A stretch of DNA of 64,000 bases from Candidatus Aalborgicola danicus (GTDB lineage: Bacteria > Pseudomonadota > Gammaproteobacteria > Burkholderiales > Burkholderiaceae_C). Positions 8,495-17,323 of the stretch are shown here, one piece after another (position 1 is the stretch's first letter; each line of letters opens with the position of its first letter). Below the pieces are notes generated by a model. The model was not told the DNA's origin, made no database searches, and was given only the letters and a program-made list of their open reading frames with translations. A program made the translations under genes and the position numbers. The stretch spans positions 124,001 through 188,000 of the forward strand of contig JADJBC010000007.1 in the NCBI GenBank assembly GCA_016703945.1, written 5' to 3'.

Positions 8495-9436
8495 ATGCAA
8501 ACTGCACGCGATGTATTAACCCCCGACGCATTGGCCATGCTGGAGACCATTGCGGCTGCGGGCAGTTTTGCCGCCGCGGCCCGTGCCATGGGCATGGTAC
8601 CCAGCGCCCTCACCTACCGGGTACGCCAGATTGAAGACGCCCTGGATGTTTTGCTGTATGACCGCAGCTCCCGCCAGGCCAAACTGACGGAAGCCGGGGC
8701 CGAACTGCTGCGTGAAGGTTCACGTCTACTCAATGACATTGATGCAGTCGCCAACCGGGTCAAACGCGTCGCAACCGGCTGGGAGCCCGAGCTCACCATC
8801 GCGCTGGACACCATCATCTCCAAAACGACCGTCATGGAGTTGTGCGAGAGTTTTTTTTCACTGCGCCCGCCAACCCGCATTCGACTGCGCGACGAAACCT
8901 TGTCGGGCACGCTGCAGGCCCTGACATCCGGACAGGCCGACCTTGCCATCGGTGTCACGCCGGATGGCTCCAGCAATACCGATGTCCACAGCAGACCGAT
9001 GGGGAGCGTGACTTTTGTCTACGCGGTTGCACCCCACCACCCATTGGCCAAGGCGCCAGATCCCTTGACGGATGCCGCCATCCAGCAGCACCGCGCCGTG
9101 GCAGTGGCGGACTCGGTGCAACGCGGCCGTGCCCTGACTTTTGGGCTGCTCAGCGGCCAAGACGTGTTCACGGTGGGCAGCATGCGTGACAAACTGGAAG
9201 CCCAACTACGGGGCCTGGCGGGTGGCAATCTGCCACTGTGCATGGCCAGCGCCTACATTGAAGCTGGCCGCCTGGTCGTCAAGAAGACCGACCGATCCCC
9301 GCGCCAGGTCTCCATCCATTACGCATGGCGGGGCAAAGCCGAAACACAGGGGCGCGCCCTGCAATGGTGGCTGAAGCAACTGGAAAGCGAGACAACCCGG
9401 GCCGCTTTGCTCGAACAGCACCGGGCCCATTTTTGA
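8495..9436 (+). CDS. LysR-family transcriptional regulator (YhaJ-like)
   Basis: Protein of 313 residues with an N-terminal winged helix-turn-helix (about 7-66: 'LAMLETIAAAGSFAAAARAM', 'PSALTYRVRQIEDAL') and a periplasmic-binding-like effector domain (about 92-300). The gene is divergent from pirin. The same arrangement is found at E. coli yhaJ-yhaK, where YhaJ responds to aromatic compounds. It is therefore inferred to control pirin and the flavodoxin-like gene behind it, and itself. The ligand cannot be read from the sequence. Confidence 0.92.
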   Translation: MQTARDVLTPDALAMLETIAAAGSFAAAARAMGMVPSALTYRVRQIEDALDVLLYDRSSRQAKLTEAGAELLREGSRLLNDIDAVANRVKRVATGWEPELTIALDTIISKTTVMELCESFFSLRPPTRIRLRDETLSGTLQALTSGQADLAIGVTPDGSSNTDVHSRPMGSVTFVYAVAPHHPLAKAPDPLTDAAIQQHRAVAVADSVQRGRALTFGLLSGQDVFTVGSMRDKLEAQLRGLAGGNLPLCMASAYIEAGRLVVKKTDRSPRQVSIHYAWRGKAETQGRALQWWLKQLESETTRAALLEQHRAHF

Positions 9437-9516
9437 GCACGGATGTAATGCTTCGGAGGCGCGCACCGCCACCCGTTTAAACTGGCACCAACAATTCAAC
9501 TTCTGGAGACACCCCC

Positions 9517-10560
9517 ATGACCGCTTCCCGACAGATTGCCATCGTAGGAGCGGGAATGGCCGCCATCACCTGCGCACGCACCCTGGTGCAAGCCGGACAC
9601 AGGGTCATGGTGTTCGAAAAGAGCCACACGGTGGGTGGCCGTATGGCGACGCGTAACAGCGCATTTGGAACCTTTGACACCGGAGCGCAGTATTTCACCG
9701 TGCGTGACCCGCGGTTTGTGCAAGCACTGCAGACCACGCCCAATGTCTGCAAGGCCTGGAGTGCCAACACCGTGCAGGTGCTCGATGCCCATGGCCGCGT
9801 GGCGGCCGCCGGACTGCCTGCGCGTGAGCCCCATTGGGTTCCGGTACCGGGCATGAATACGCTGGTGCGCCGTTGGGCCCAGCCGCTGGCTGATGCCGAC
9901 GGCCTGGAACTGAACACCCGGGTCATGCAAATTGAACCGGACGCCCTCAACAGAGCCCACTGGCAGTTGCGCACGGTGGGTGACGGCGACAGCACCCATG
10001 TGTACGGAGGTTTTGACGCTGTGGTCTTGGCCGTGCCGTCGGTACAGGCGCAGGAGCTGTTGCAGACCACGCCCAAGGGGGCACCACTACTCAAGAAAAT
10101 CAGTGCCGTCACGGTTGCGCCCTGCTGGACCCTGATGTTGGCCTATCCACAGGCCATGCAACCCAGTTTTTCAACGCTGGGGCCGCAGTGGAACGCTGCC
10201 CGCAGCACCCACCACCGCATTGCCTGGCTGACGCGCGAATCCAGCAAACCGGGGCGCGGCGCCATTGAACGCTGGACCGTGCAGGCCAGCGCCGCGTGGT
10301 CTCAGGAGCACTTGAATGACGATCCCAAGCGTGTACAGGCCAAGTTGATCAAAGCCTTTGCGGAAGTCACAGGCATACGCGCCCAACCGGCCCATACCGA
10401 CACCAAACGCTGGCTCTATGCCAAGACCGACAAGGCCCTGGGTACCTCGCACCTCTGGGATGCCAAAGCCGGTCTGGGCCTGTGTGGTGACTGGTGCCTG
10501 GGACACCGGGTTGAAGATGCTTTTGTTTCCGGTCTGGAACTCGCACTTTCGATGGCGTGA
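9517..10560 (+). CDS. FAD-dependent NAD(P)-binding amine oxidase / renalase-like protein
   Basis: Protein of 347 residues with an N-terminal dinucleotide-binding motif ('IAIVGAGMAAITCARTL', then 'VFEKSHTVGGRMATR'), a middle substrate domain with 'FDTGAQYFTVRDPRF', and the C-terminal FAD-closing motif 'GLCGDWCLGHRVEDAF'. This layout is that of bacterial renalase-like oxidases, which in characterised members reoxidise isomeric forms of dihydro-NAD(P). Cytosolic, no signal peptide. It stands alone, 70 bp before gluQ on the same strand. The substrate is not known. Confidence 0.85.
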   Translation: MTASRQIAIVGAGMAAITCARTLVQAGHRVMVFEKSHTVGGRMATRNSAFGTFDTGAQYFTVRDPRFVQALQTTPNVCKAWSANTVQVLDAHGRVAAAGLPAREPHWVPVPGMNTLVRRWAQPLADADGLELNTRVMQIEPDALNRAHWQLRTVGDGDSTHVYGGFDAVVLAVPSVQAQELLQTTPKGAPLLKKISAVTVAPCWTLMLAYPQAMQPSFSTLGPQWNAARSTHHRIAWLTRESSKPGRGAIERWTVQASAAWSQEHLNDDPKRVQAKLIKAFAEVTGIRAQPAHTDTKRWLYAKTDKALGTSHLWDAKAGLGLCGDWCLGHRVEDAFVSGLELALSMA

Positions 10561-10630
10561 CCCCCAAGCTGCGTCACTGCGCAGCACGCTGGCACCCGCG
10601 AATCCGTGACGCAGCCAAGCTGATTAAACC

Positions 10631-11617
10631 ATGAGTCCCCATGTTCGCTACAGAGGCCGTTTTGCGCCGTCGCCGACCGGCCCCCTGCATGCCGGCTCTT
10701 TGGTGGCCGCGCTGGCGAGCTGGCTGGACGCGCGGGCACACAACGGAACCTGGCTGGTGCGCATTGAAGACGTGGACACACCGCGCACCGTGGTCGGCGC
10801 AGCCGGGCACATCCTGCAGCAACTCAGCGCCTGCGGCTTGCAAGCGGATGAGACTCCGACCTTGCAGTCTGGACGTACTTCGCTCTATCAGCAAGCCCTG
10901 CGGCAATTATCCGAACAACGGCTGGTCTACCCCTGCCGATGCACACGCAAGGACATCAGCACCCGCCTGGCGATGCTGGGGCTGGTCCGAACGCGCCACG
11001 GTGAACTGGTCTACCCTGGAACCTGCCGACCGGTACTTAACGACCCAGCAACCTGTCTGATGTCCGCCGAAGACACAAGCACCCCTTGCGCGTGGCGGCT
11101 TCGTACCGATATTTTTATGGGAAATAGGCCTCCTGCCCACGTGGAATATGGAGACTCCGCTCCTTATTCAATAGCAGAGCAAACCATCCAATGGCACGAC
11201 CGCCGAATAGGTGAACACCATCAGAACGTGACCACCGAGGTCGGAGACTTTGTGTTGAAGCGTGCCGACGGCTGTTTTACCTACCAATTGGCCGTGGTGG
11301 TGGATGATGCGGCGCAGGGCATCACCCATGTGGTGCGCGGAATGGACCTGGCCGACAACACCGCACGCCAGGTGTTGCTGCAGCGTGGGTTGGGTCTGCC
11401 CACACCGCAGTACCTGCACACACCCCTGGTGCTCGGCACCAACGGTGAAAAACTTTCCAAACAGAATGGTGCTCTGGCGCTGGACACGTCTACGCCGCAG
11501 GCGGCCCTGGCAGCCTTGGGGCACGCCGCCCACGCGCTGGGTTTGCCCGGCAACCCGCACGACTCCATCACTGCCGCACTCAACGAATGGACTACCGCCT
11601 GGCGCAGCACCCTGTGA
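10631..11617 (+). CDS. gluQ: Glutamyl-Q tRNA(Asp) synthetase, with repeat-derived insert
   Basis: Paralogue of the glutamyl-tRNA synthetase catalytic domain (328 residues). It attaches glutamate to queuosine in tRNA(Asp). The HIGH-type motif is 'FAPSPTGPLHAGS' near the N-terminus, the KMSKS-type loop is 'GEKLSKQNGA', and zinc ligands are in 'YPCRCTRKD' and 'YPGTCR'. Between 'WRLRTD' and 'IQWHDRRIG' sits an extra stretch (RPPAHVEYGDSAPYSIAE) encoded by repeat copy I at 11127-11177. Other family members have a short turn there. The frame is kept. The start at 10631 gives the standard N-terminus. A G-rich terminator-like region follows. Confidence 0.95.
   Translation: MSPHVRYRGRFAPSPTGPLHAGSLVAALASWLDARAHNGTWLVRIEDVDTPRTVVGAAGHILQQLSACGLQADETPTLQSGRTSLYQQALRQLSEQRLVYPCRCTRKDISTRLAMLGLVRTRHGELVYPGTCRPVLNDPATCLMSAEDTSTPCAWRLRTDIFMGNRPPAHVEYGDSAPYSIAEQTIQWHDRRIGEHHQNVTTEVGDFVLKRADGCFTYQLAVVVDDAAQGITHVVRGMDLADNTARQVLLQRGLGLPTPQYLHTPLVLGTNGEKLSKQNGALALDTSTPQAALAALGHAAHALGLPGNPHDSITAALNEWTTAWRSTL
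11127..11177 (-). repeat. 50-bp dispersed repeat, copy I (inside gluQ)
   Basis: On the minus strand it reads CTGCTATTGAATAAGGAGC, then CATATTCCACGTGGGC and AGGCC, in the family order. It lies antisense to gluQ and is translated in the same frame as copies A, B, D and H (shared SIA at the end). Confidence 0.65.
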
Positions 11618-11660
11618 TCAGGTTCCTGACGACGTCCGCGCGTGCAAGAAGTTCCGGGGG

Positions 11661-11710
11661 GAGGGCGGGGGGATGGGCCCCCGGGGATTTTTTTGGCCCC
11701 CCCTTTTTTC
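11661..11710 (+). terminator. Probable terminator after gluQ
   Basis: A G-rich run (GGGCGGGGGGATGGG) can pair with CCCCCG directly after it or with GGCCCCCCC further on. T-runs of 7 (11688-11694) and 6 (11704-11709) follow. Alternative pairings make the exact stem uncertain, but the run of hairpin plus U tract suits the end of gluQ. Confidence 0.55.
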
Positions 11711-11781
11711 AAGGGCCGTCAGCGTCGCGGGCAGGCTGTCTTGCTGTAATGTGCCGGTTCACGCCATTACAGGAGACCCGC

Positions 11782-13428
11782 ATGACCAGCATCTTTGACC
11801 AGAACCTGCCGCGCAACCAGGCCAATTTCACCCCCATCTCGCCACTGGGTTTCATCGAGCGCACGGCCGAGGTCTACCCCGACCGACTGGCGGTCGTGCA
11901 TGGCACGCTGCGCCGCACCTGGGGCGAAACCTACGCCCGCTGCCGCCAGCTGGCCAGCGCCCTCACACGCGCCGGTATCGGCAAGAACGACACCGTGGCT
12001 GTGATGCTGCCGAACACCCCACCCATGGTGGAAGCGCACTTCGGCGTGCCGATGGCCGGCGCGGTGCTCAATTCACTGAACACCCGGCTGGACCCGGAAG
12101 CCATCGCCTTCATGCTCGACCACGGCGAGGCCAAAGTCGTGATCGTCGACCCCGAGTTTGCCGGTACCCTGAAGAAAGCGCTGGCCCTGCGGCAGTCCAA
12201 AACGCCGCTGCTGGTGATTGACGTGGAGGATGCGTTGTTCACCGGGCTGACCGAGCGCATCGGCAGCACCACCTATGACGCTTTCGTGGCTAGCGGTGAC
12301 CCGCACTTCGCCTGGAGTCTGCCCGCCGACGAGTGGGATGCGATCGCGCTGAACTACACCAGCGGCACCACCGGCAACCCCAAGGGCGTGGTTTACCACC
12401 ACCGCGGCGCCGCCACCAACGCCATCTCGAACATCCTGGAATGGGACCTGCCCAAGCACGCGGTGTATCTGTGGACGCTGCCGATGTTCCACTGCAACGG
12501 CTGGTGCTTCCCGTGGACCATCGCCGCGCGCGCCGGCGTCAACGTCTGCCTGCGCCGCGTGGAAGCGCAGGCGATCTTCGACGCCATCCGCAAACACGGC
12601 GTCACACATTACTGCGGCGCGCCGATCGTGCACGGGTTGCTGGTGAATGCGCCCGCCGCCATGAAGGAGGGTGTGCCCGCCGGCGTCAAGGCGATGGTGG
12701 CGGGCGCCGCGCCACCGGCCTCGATGATCGAAGGCATGGAAGCGATGGGCTTCGACTTGACCCACGTCTACGGCCTGACGGAGGTCTATGGCCCCGCCAC
12801 GGTCTGCGCCAAACACGACGCCTGGGACCAGTTGGACATCGGCGAGCGCGCCCGCCTCAATGCCCGCCAGGGCGTGCGCTACCACCTGCAGCGCGACGTG
12901 CGCGTGCTGAACCCCGAAACGATGCAGCCCGTGCCGCAGGATGGTGAAACCATGGGCGAGATCATGTTCAAAGGCAACATCACCATGAAGGGTTACCTGA
13001 AGAACCCGACGGCGACCGCAGAAGCCTTCGCTGGCGGCTGGTTCCACAGCGGGGACCTGGCCGTGCAGTACCCGGACGGCTATTTCAAGATCAAGGACCG
13101 CAGCAAGGACATCATCATTTCGGGCGGCGAGAACATCTCTTCCATCGAGGTCGAGGACGTGCTCTACCGCCACCCCGACGTGCTGGTCGCCGCCGTGGTG
13201 GCCAAGCCCGACCCGCGCTGGGGCGAAACCCCCTGCGCCTTCGTCGAGCTCAAGGCTGGCGCCACGGCCACGCCCGAAGACATCGTGGCGCATTGCAAGA
13301 AGCACCTTGCCGGCTTCAAGGTGCCGCGCGCTGTGGTGTTTGGCGAACTGCCCAAGACCAGCACCGGGAAGATCCAGAAATTTGAGTTGAGGACACAGGC
13401 AGGGTCGGCTGCGGCGATCGATGTGTGA
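11782..13428 (+). CDS. Acyl-CoA synthetase (AMP-forming, medium/long-chain type)
   Basis: Adenylate-forming enzyme of 548 residues that activates a carboxylic acid to its CoA thioester. The P-loop-like A3 motif is 'YTSGTTGNPKGVVYHH', A5 is 'HVYGLTEVYGPATVC', A7/A8 is 'FHSGDLAVQYPDGYFKIKDR', and the C-terminal catalytic lysine is in 'KTSTGKIQKFELR'. The start at 11782 (after AGGAGA) replaces a longer reading frame that runs back through the terminator region. Similarity is to the fatty-acyl/AlkK-like group common in Comamonadaceae. Chain length is not predictable. Codon usage is more GC-rich than its neighbours, hinting at a different history, though this is weak. Confidence 0.93.
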   Translation: MTSIFDQNLPRNQANFTPISPLGFIERTAEVYPDRLAVVHGTLRRTWGETYARCRQLASALTRAGIGKNDTVAVMLPNTPPMVEAHFGVPMAGAVLNSLNTRLDPEAIAFMLDHGEAKVVIVDPEFAGTLKKALALRQSKTPLLVIDVEDALFTGLTERIGSTTYDAFVASGDPHFAWSLPADEWDAIALNYTSGTTGNPKGVVYHHRGAATNAISNILEWDLPKHAVYLWTLPMFHCNGWCFPWTIAARAGVNVCLRRVEAQAIFDAIRKHGVTHYCGAPIVHGLLVNAPAAMKEGVPAGVKAMVAGAAPPASMIEGMEAMGFDLTHVYGLTEVYGPATVCAKHDAWDQLDIGERARLNARQGVRYHLQRDVRVLNPETMQPVPQDGETMGEIMFKGNITMKGYLKNPTATAEAFAGGWFHSGDLAVQYPDGYFKIKDRSKDIIISGGENISSIEVEDVLYRHPDVLVAAVVAKPDPRWGETPCAFVELKAGATATPEDIVAHCKKHLAGFKVPRAVVFGELPKTSTGKIQKFELRTQAGSAAAIDV

Positions 13429-13474
13429 GGCGGGGGGAGAACGCCGTCAAGCGATGAACCTGTGCCCGCACGCT

Positions 13475-14212
13475 CTACGGCACAAGAGTCGGCCTATCCC
13501 GATGCAATGCCGGCAGGAACCCCTTGAATCGCTCCAGCTTTGGGGCATTAAACTGCGCCACGTAGGCATTGCCTGGGTAGAGCGCGACGAAGTTCTGGTG
13601 CAAACGCTCAGCGGGGTGGAAGCCACTGTCATTCAGCGCCCTTATTTCTGTCACAACAGGTTTTTTGAAAACCCCGGAGGCGTCGATCTGGGCGATGTAG
13701 CGCTGGACCAGCTCACGCTGATAGGCATCGCTGTAAAACACGACGGAGCGGTACTGAGGCCCCTCGTCGGGGTACTGGGCATTGAGTTGCGAGGGATCGT
13801 GGGCCACGCTAAAGAAGATTTGCAGGAGTTGTGAATAGCTGACAACGGAGGGATCAAAGGTGACCTCCACGGCCTCTGCATGCCCGGTGGAACCGGTTCT
13901 GACATCCGTGTAGTTGGCCGTGCTGGCCGGGCCCCCTGCATAGCCGGAGACCGCGTTTACCACCCCTTGGGTGTGCTGAAACACCGACTGAACCCCCCAG
14001 AAACAGCCGCCGGCAAATACGGCAACCACTGAAGTGGAGCGCAACGGCAAGCCGGTCGAAGCGTCCAGAACCGGCCCATTGATCGACACTTCAGGCAGCG
14101 GGGCCGTCAATATCTGCGGTGCCATCTTGCTCGACAGGTGATAGGCCATGCCGGCAGCCACCAGTAGTGCGGTGCCCAGTGCGACAACGTCGAAACGTGA
14201 CAAGAATTTCAT
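13475..14212 (-). CDS. msrA: Peptide methionine sulfoxide reductase A, membrane-anchored
   Basis: Reduces methionine-S-sulfoxide in proteins. The 245-residue protein has an N-terminal hydrophobic segment (FDVVALGTALLVAAGMAYHL) that should export or anchor it, so it acts in the periplasm. The catalytic Cys lies in 'AGGCFWGVQ', followed by 'GYAGG', 'HAEAVEVTFDP' and 'LLQIFFSVAHDP'. The start at 14212 overlaps the tctA stop by 4 nt (ATGA), indicating translational coupling to the tripartite transporter genes. A longer in-frame extension upstream runs inside tctA and is not credible. Confidence 0.93.
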   Translation of the reverse strand: MKFLSRFDVVALGTALLVAAGMAYHLSSKMAPQILTAPLPEVSINGPVLDASTGLPLRSTSVVAVFAGGCFWGVQSVFQHTQGVVNAVSGYAGGPASTANYTDVRTGSTGHAEAVEVTFDPSVVSYSQLLQIFFSVAHDPSQLNAQYPDEGPQYRSVVFYSDAYQRELVQRYIAQIDASGVFKKPVVTEIRALNDSGFHPAERLHQNFVALYPGNAYVAQFNAPKLERFKGFLPALHRDRPTLVP

Positions 14213-15717
14213 GGATCGTTGCCCGGCGAGAACCACTTGACGATGCGCGGCACCAGCAACACCGCAACCACCACGATCAGGATCGCCAGCGACATGGGGC
14301 GCTGCAAGAAGATCAAGGCACTGCCCTCGCCAATCGAGATCGCGTTGCGCAGTTGCGCCTCGGCCAGCGGCCCCAGGATCATGCCCACCAGCACCGGTGC
14401 GGTGGGGAAGTTGAAGCGCCGCATCACCAGCCCCACCAGGCCAATGCCATACAGCAGGAACAAGTCGAACGCGCTCTGGCGCATGCCGTAGGCACCCACC
14501 GTGGCAAAGATCAGGATGCCGGCATACAACTGGGGCTTGGGCACCTTCAGCAGCTTGACCCACAGGCCCACCATGGGCAAGTTGAGCACCAGCAGCATCA
14601 CGTTTCCGATGTAGAGCGAGGCTATCAGCGCCCACACCAGGCTGGCCGATGTGGTGAAGAGCTGTGGCCCGGGCTGAATGCCGTAGTTCTGGAATGCACC
14701 GAGCAAGATGGCCGTGGTGTTGGAGGTGGGGATGCCCAAGGTCAAGAGCGGGATCAGCGCGGTGGTCACCGTGGCGTTGTTGGCAGCCTCGGGGCCGGCC
14801 ACGCCTTCAATCGCACCCTTGGTGCCGAATTCGGCCTGGCGCTCGCCACTGGCCAGCTTCTTCTCGGTGGCATAGCTCAGGAAGGTCGGAATCTCGGTGC
14901 CACCGGCCGGAATACAGCCAAACGGCGCGCCAATGGCAGTGCCGCGCAGCCAGGCCGGGATGGAGCGCTTCCAGTCGCTGACCGTCATCGTCACCCGGCT
15001 CATGCGGTTCTCGCTGTCCACGGCTTTGCCTTCAAACAGCACCGCGTGCATGGCCTCGGCCACAGCAAACAGTCCCACGGCCACCAGAACGATTTCCACG
15101 CCATCCATCAGCTCCGGCACACCGCCGGTGTAGCGCACCTGGCCGGTGATCTGGTCCATGCCCACCAGCCCGGCAGCCAGGCCCACAAACAAGGCGGTCA
15201 AGCCGCGCACCGTGCTCTGGCCCAGCACCGCACTCACGGTGGTGAAGGCCAGCAGCATCAGCATGAAATATTCCGGCGGGCCCAGCTTGACGGCAAATTC
15301 GGCCACTACCGGCGCGAACAGCGTCACGATCACGGTCGCAATGGAGCCTGCCACAAAGGAACCAATCGCCGCTGTGGCCAGCGCCGCGCCGGCGCGGCCG
15401 CTCTTGGCCATCTTGTTGCCCTCCATGGCGGTGACCATGGTGGCGGTTTCACCCGGCGTGTTGAGCAGGATGGAAGTGGTGGAGCCACCGTACATCGCAC
15501 CGTAGTAAATACCGGCAAAGAAAATCATCGACGCCGTGGCCTCCACCTGGGTGGTGATGGGCAGCAGCATCGCCACGGCCGTGGCAGGGCCAATGCCGGG
15601 CAGCACGCCCACTGCCGTACCCAAAGCACAGCCCACAAACGCCCACAGCAGGTTGACCGGCGTGCCCGCCGTGGCAAAGCCCTGCATCAGCTGGCCCCAA
15701 ATGTCCATCGTCTCCAT
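14209..15717 (-). CDS. tctA: Tripartite tricarboxylate transporter, large membrane subunit
   Basis: Main transmembrane subunit (502 residues, about 12 helices) of the TTT system, a secondary transporter driven by ion gradients and fed by a periplasmic binding protein. It shows the family signatures 'GVLPGIGPATAVAMLLPITT', 'YGGSTTSILLNTPGE' and 'PFGCIPAGGTEIPTFLSYATEK'. The start at 15717 overlaps the tctB stop (TGATG). With tctB and tctC it forms one operon read on the minus strand, and msrA follows with a 4-nt overlap. The substrate is a carboxylate, and citrate or a related tricarboxylate is the family's best-known case. Confidence 0.95.
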   Translation of the reverse strand: METMDIWGQLMQGFATAGTPVNLLWAFVGCALGTAVGVLPGIGPATAVAMLLPITTQVEATASMIFFAGIYYGAMYGGSTTSILLNTPGETATMVTAMEGNKMAKSGRAGAALATAAIGSFVAGSIATVIVTLFAPVVAEFAVKLGPPEYFMLMLLAFTTVSAVLGQSTVRGLTALFVGLAAGLVGMDQITGQVRYTGGVPELMDGVEIVLVAVGLFAVAEAMHAVLFEGKAVDSENRMSRVTMTVSDWKRSIPAWLRGTAIGAPFGCIPAGGTEIPTFLSYATEKKLASGERQAEFGTKGAIEGVAGPEAANNATVTTALIPLLTLGIPTSNTTAILLGAFQNYGIQPGPQLFTTSASLVWALIASLYIGNVMLLVLNLPMVGLWVKLLKVPKPQLYAGILIFATVGAYGMRQSAFDLFLLYGIGLVGLVMRRFNFPTAPVLVGMILGPLAEAQLRNAISIGEGSALIFLQRPMSLAILIVVVAVLLVPRIVKWFSPGNDP

Positions 15718-16235
15718 CACAGCCACCCGCTTTCGGTCAGACCGGGCAAGTTGATGCCCAAAAATTTGGTGAACATCCAGTACACCGGTGCGGCAATCAG
15801 CAGCGCCACGACGCAGTCGATCAGCCAGCTTTTGGCACCCAGCTTGGCGGTGGCCTGGGCGTTGCGCAGTCCGCGCGCCGCCAGCACAAAACACAGGGCA
15901 CAACTGAACACAAAGCCGATGCGGGTGATCAGTGCGGCATTGAGCAGCATGCCCGCCGACATCCAGGCAAAACCAGCCCAATACGGGTGCTCGCCATCGT
16001 GGTCCCCCATGTGCAGGTAGCCGCTGCGCCGGGCCTTTCGAATCAACAGGAACCCGCAGCCCCCCAGGGCGATGGACACCACCCACGGCAGGAAGTTGGG
16101 TCCCACCCCGCCGTAACCAGCGCTTGAGGGAATGAACCAGGCGCCCAATGCCAACAGCAGCGCCAGCAGCAGCACGCCGACACCGACCAGGGCTTGCAGA
16201 TACGGCGAATGCTGCGCCGGTGCGTGTGCTTGCAT
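15717..16235 (-). CDS. tctB: Tripartite tricarboxylate transporter, small membrane subunit
   Basis: Small membrane subunit (172 residues, four predicted helices: about 14-35, 50-65, 90-110 and 140-158). As is usual for TctB, it has low conservation, with a 'VGPNFLPWVVSIAL' stretch after helix 1. It is placed between tctC (21 nt upstream) and tctA (1-nt overlap), the standard TTT order, which supports the assignment as much as the sequence does. Confidence 0.9.
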   Translation of the reverse strand: MQAHAPAQHSPYLQALVGVGVLLLALLLALGAWFIPSSAGYGGVGPNFLPWVVSIALGGCGFLLIRKARRSGYLHMGDHDGEHPYWAGFAWMSAGMLLNAALITRIGFVFSCALCFVLAARGLRNAQATAKLGAKSWLIDCVVALLIAAPVYWMFTKFLGINLPGLTESGWL

Positions 16236-16256
16236 GGGTGCGTCTCCTGCAGACGT

Positions 16257-17216
16257 TTAGATCATGCCGGACTTGACCATGGTCGCGCGCAGCGAGGCAA
16301 AGTCATCGTCGACAAACTTCTCGAATGCGGCGCCCGACAACACGGCCGGTGTCCAGCTGTTCTTTTCCAGCGCCTCTTCCCAGGCCTTGGTCTTGAGTGC
16401 CTTGAGCACCAGGTCCGTCAGGGCCTTGCGCTGCTCGGCGCTGATGCCTGGGGCGCCGTAGACGCCACGCCAATTCCCAATTTCCACATCCAGCCCTTGC
16501 TCCTTCAGCGTGGGCACGTCAATGCCCTTGAGGCGCGTGGCCGACGTCACCCCCACGGCCTTCATCTTGCCGGCCTTGATGTATTCGGCAAACTCGCTGT
16601 AGCCGCTGCCGCCAATGGTCACGTTGCCACCCAGGATGGCAGCGGTGGCCTCACCGCCCCCACGGAAGGCCACGTAATTGATGCGCGCCGGGTCCACGCC
16701 AGCGGCACGGGCAATCATGGCAGCGGCAATGTGCTCGGTGGCGCCGCGGGAGCCGCCGCCCCACTTCACACTGCCGGGGTCCTTCTTCAGCTGGGCCACC
16801 ACGTCGCCAAGCGTCTTGAAGGGCGAGTTGGCCGGCAGCACAAACACGTTGTATTCGCTGGTCAGGCGGGCAATCGGCGTGGCCGCGGTGATCGACACCG
16901 GCGGCTTGCCGGTGATGATGCCGCCCAGCATGACGGCGCCCATGACCATCAGGGCGTTCGGGTCGCCCTTGCTGGCGTTGACAAACTGCGCCAGGCCCAG
17001 AGCACCGGCCGCGCCGCCCTTGTTCTCAAAGGTGACGGTGTCTGCCGCCTTGGCTTCCAGCAGGGCCTTACCCAGAGCGCGCCCGGTGGAGTCCCAGCCG
17101 CCACCGGGGTTGGCCGGAATCATCATCTTCACATTGGTAGCGGCCCGCGCCGTCAGGGGCAACGTAGCCGTTGTGGCCAGGGCCAGCATGGATTTGAGAA
17201 ACAGTTCGCGACGCAT
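16257..17216 (-). CDS. tctC: Tripartite tricarboxylate transporter substrate-binding protein (Bug family)
   Basis: Periplasmic solute receptor of 319 residues. It has a signal peptide (positive MRRELFLKS, hydrophobic core to about 22, cleavage after TARA) and then the Bug-type first strand 'VKMMIPANPGGGWDSTGRAL', which binds a carboxylate. Later motifs are 'GALGLAQFVNA', 'KWGGGSRGATEH' and 'GWRGVYGAPG'. It heads the tctCBA operon, divergent from tctDE. The regulator pair next door normally switches this transporter on when the substrate is sensed outside. Confidence 0.95.
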   Translation of the reverse strand: MRRELFLKSMLALATTATLPLTARAATNVKMMIPANPGGGWDSTGRALGKALLEAKAADTVTFENKGGAAGALGLAQFVNASKGDPNALMVMGAVMLGGIITGKPPVSITAATPIARLTSEYNVFVLPANSPFKTLGDVVAQLKKDPGSVKWGGGSRGATEHIAAAMIARAAGVDPARINYVAFRGGGEATAAILGGNVTIGGSGYSEFAEYIKAGKMKAVGVTSATRLKGIDVPTLKEQGLDVEIGNWRGVYGAPGISAEQRKALTDLVLKALKTKAWEEALEKNSWTPAVLSGAAFEKFVDDDFASLRATMVKSGMI

Positions 17217-17323
17217 GGAAGTCTCCTCGGGTTGTTGAAAAACAATCCTATGATGCGAAGCCAGCCTGTCATTCGGCTGTCCAAAACCCTAGGGGAAACC
17301 CCCGAATCCTGCTGCCGAACGCC

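Noticed and set aside
11782..13428. Acyl-CoA ligase as a horizontally acquired gene
   Set aside because: It looks more GC-rich in third positions than its neighbours, but without computed codon statistics and with no mobile element beside it the claim cannot be supported.
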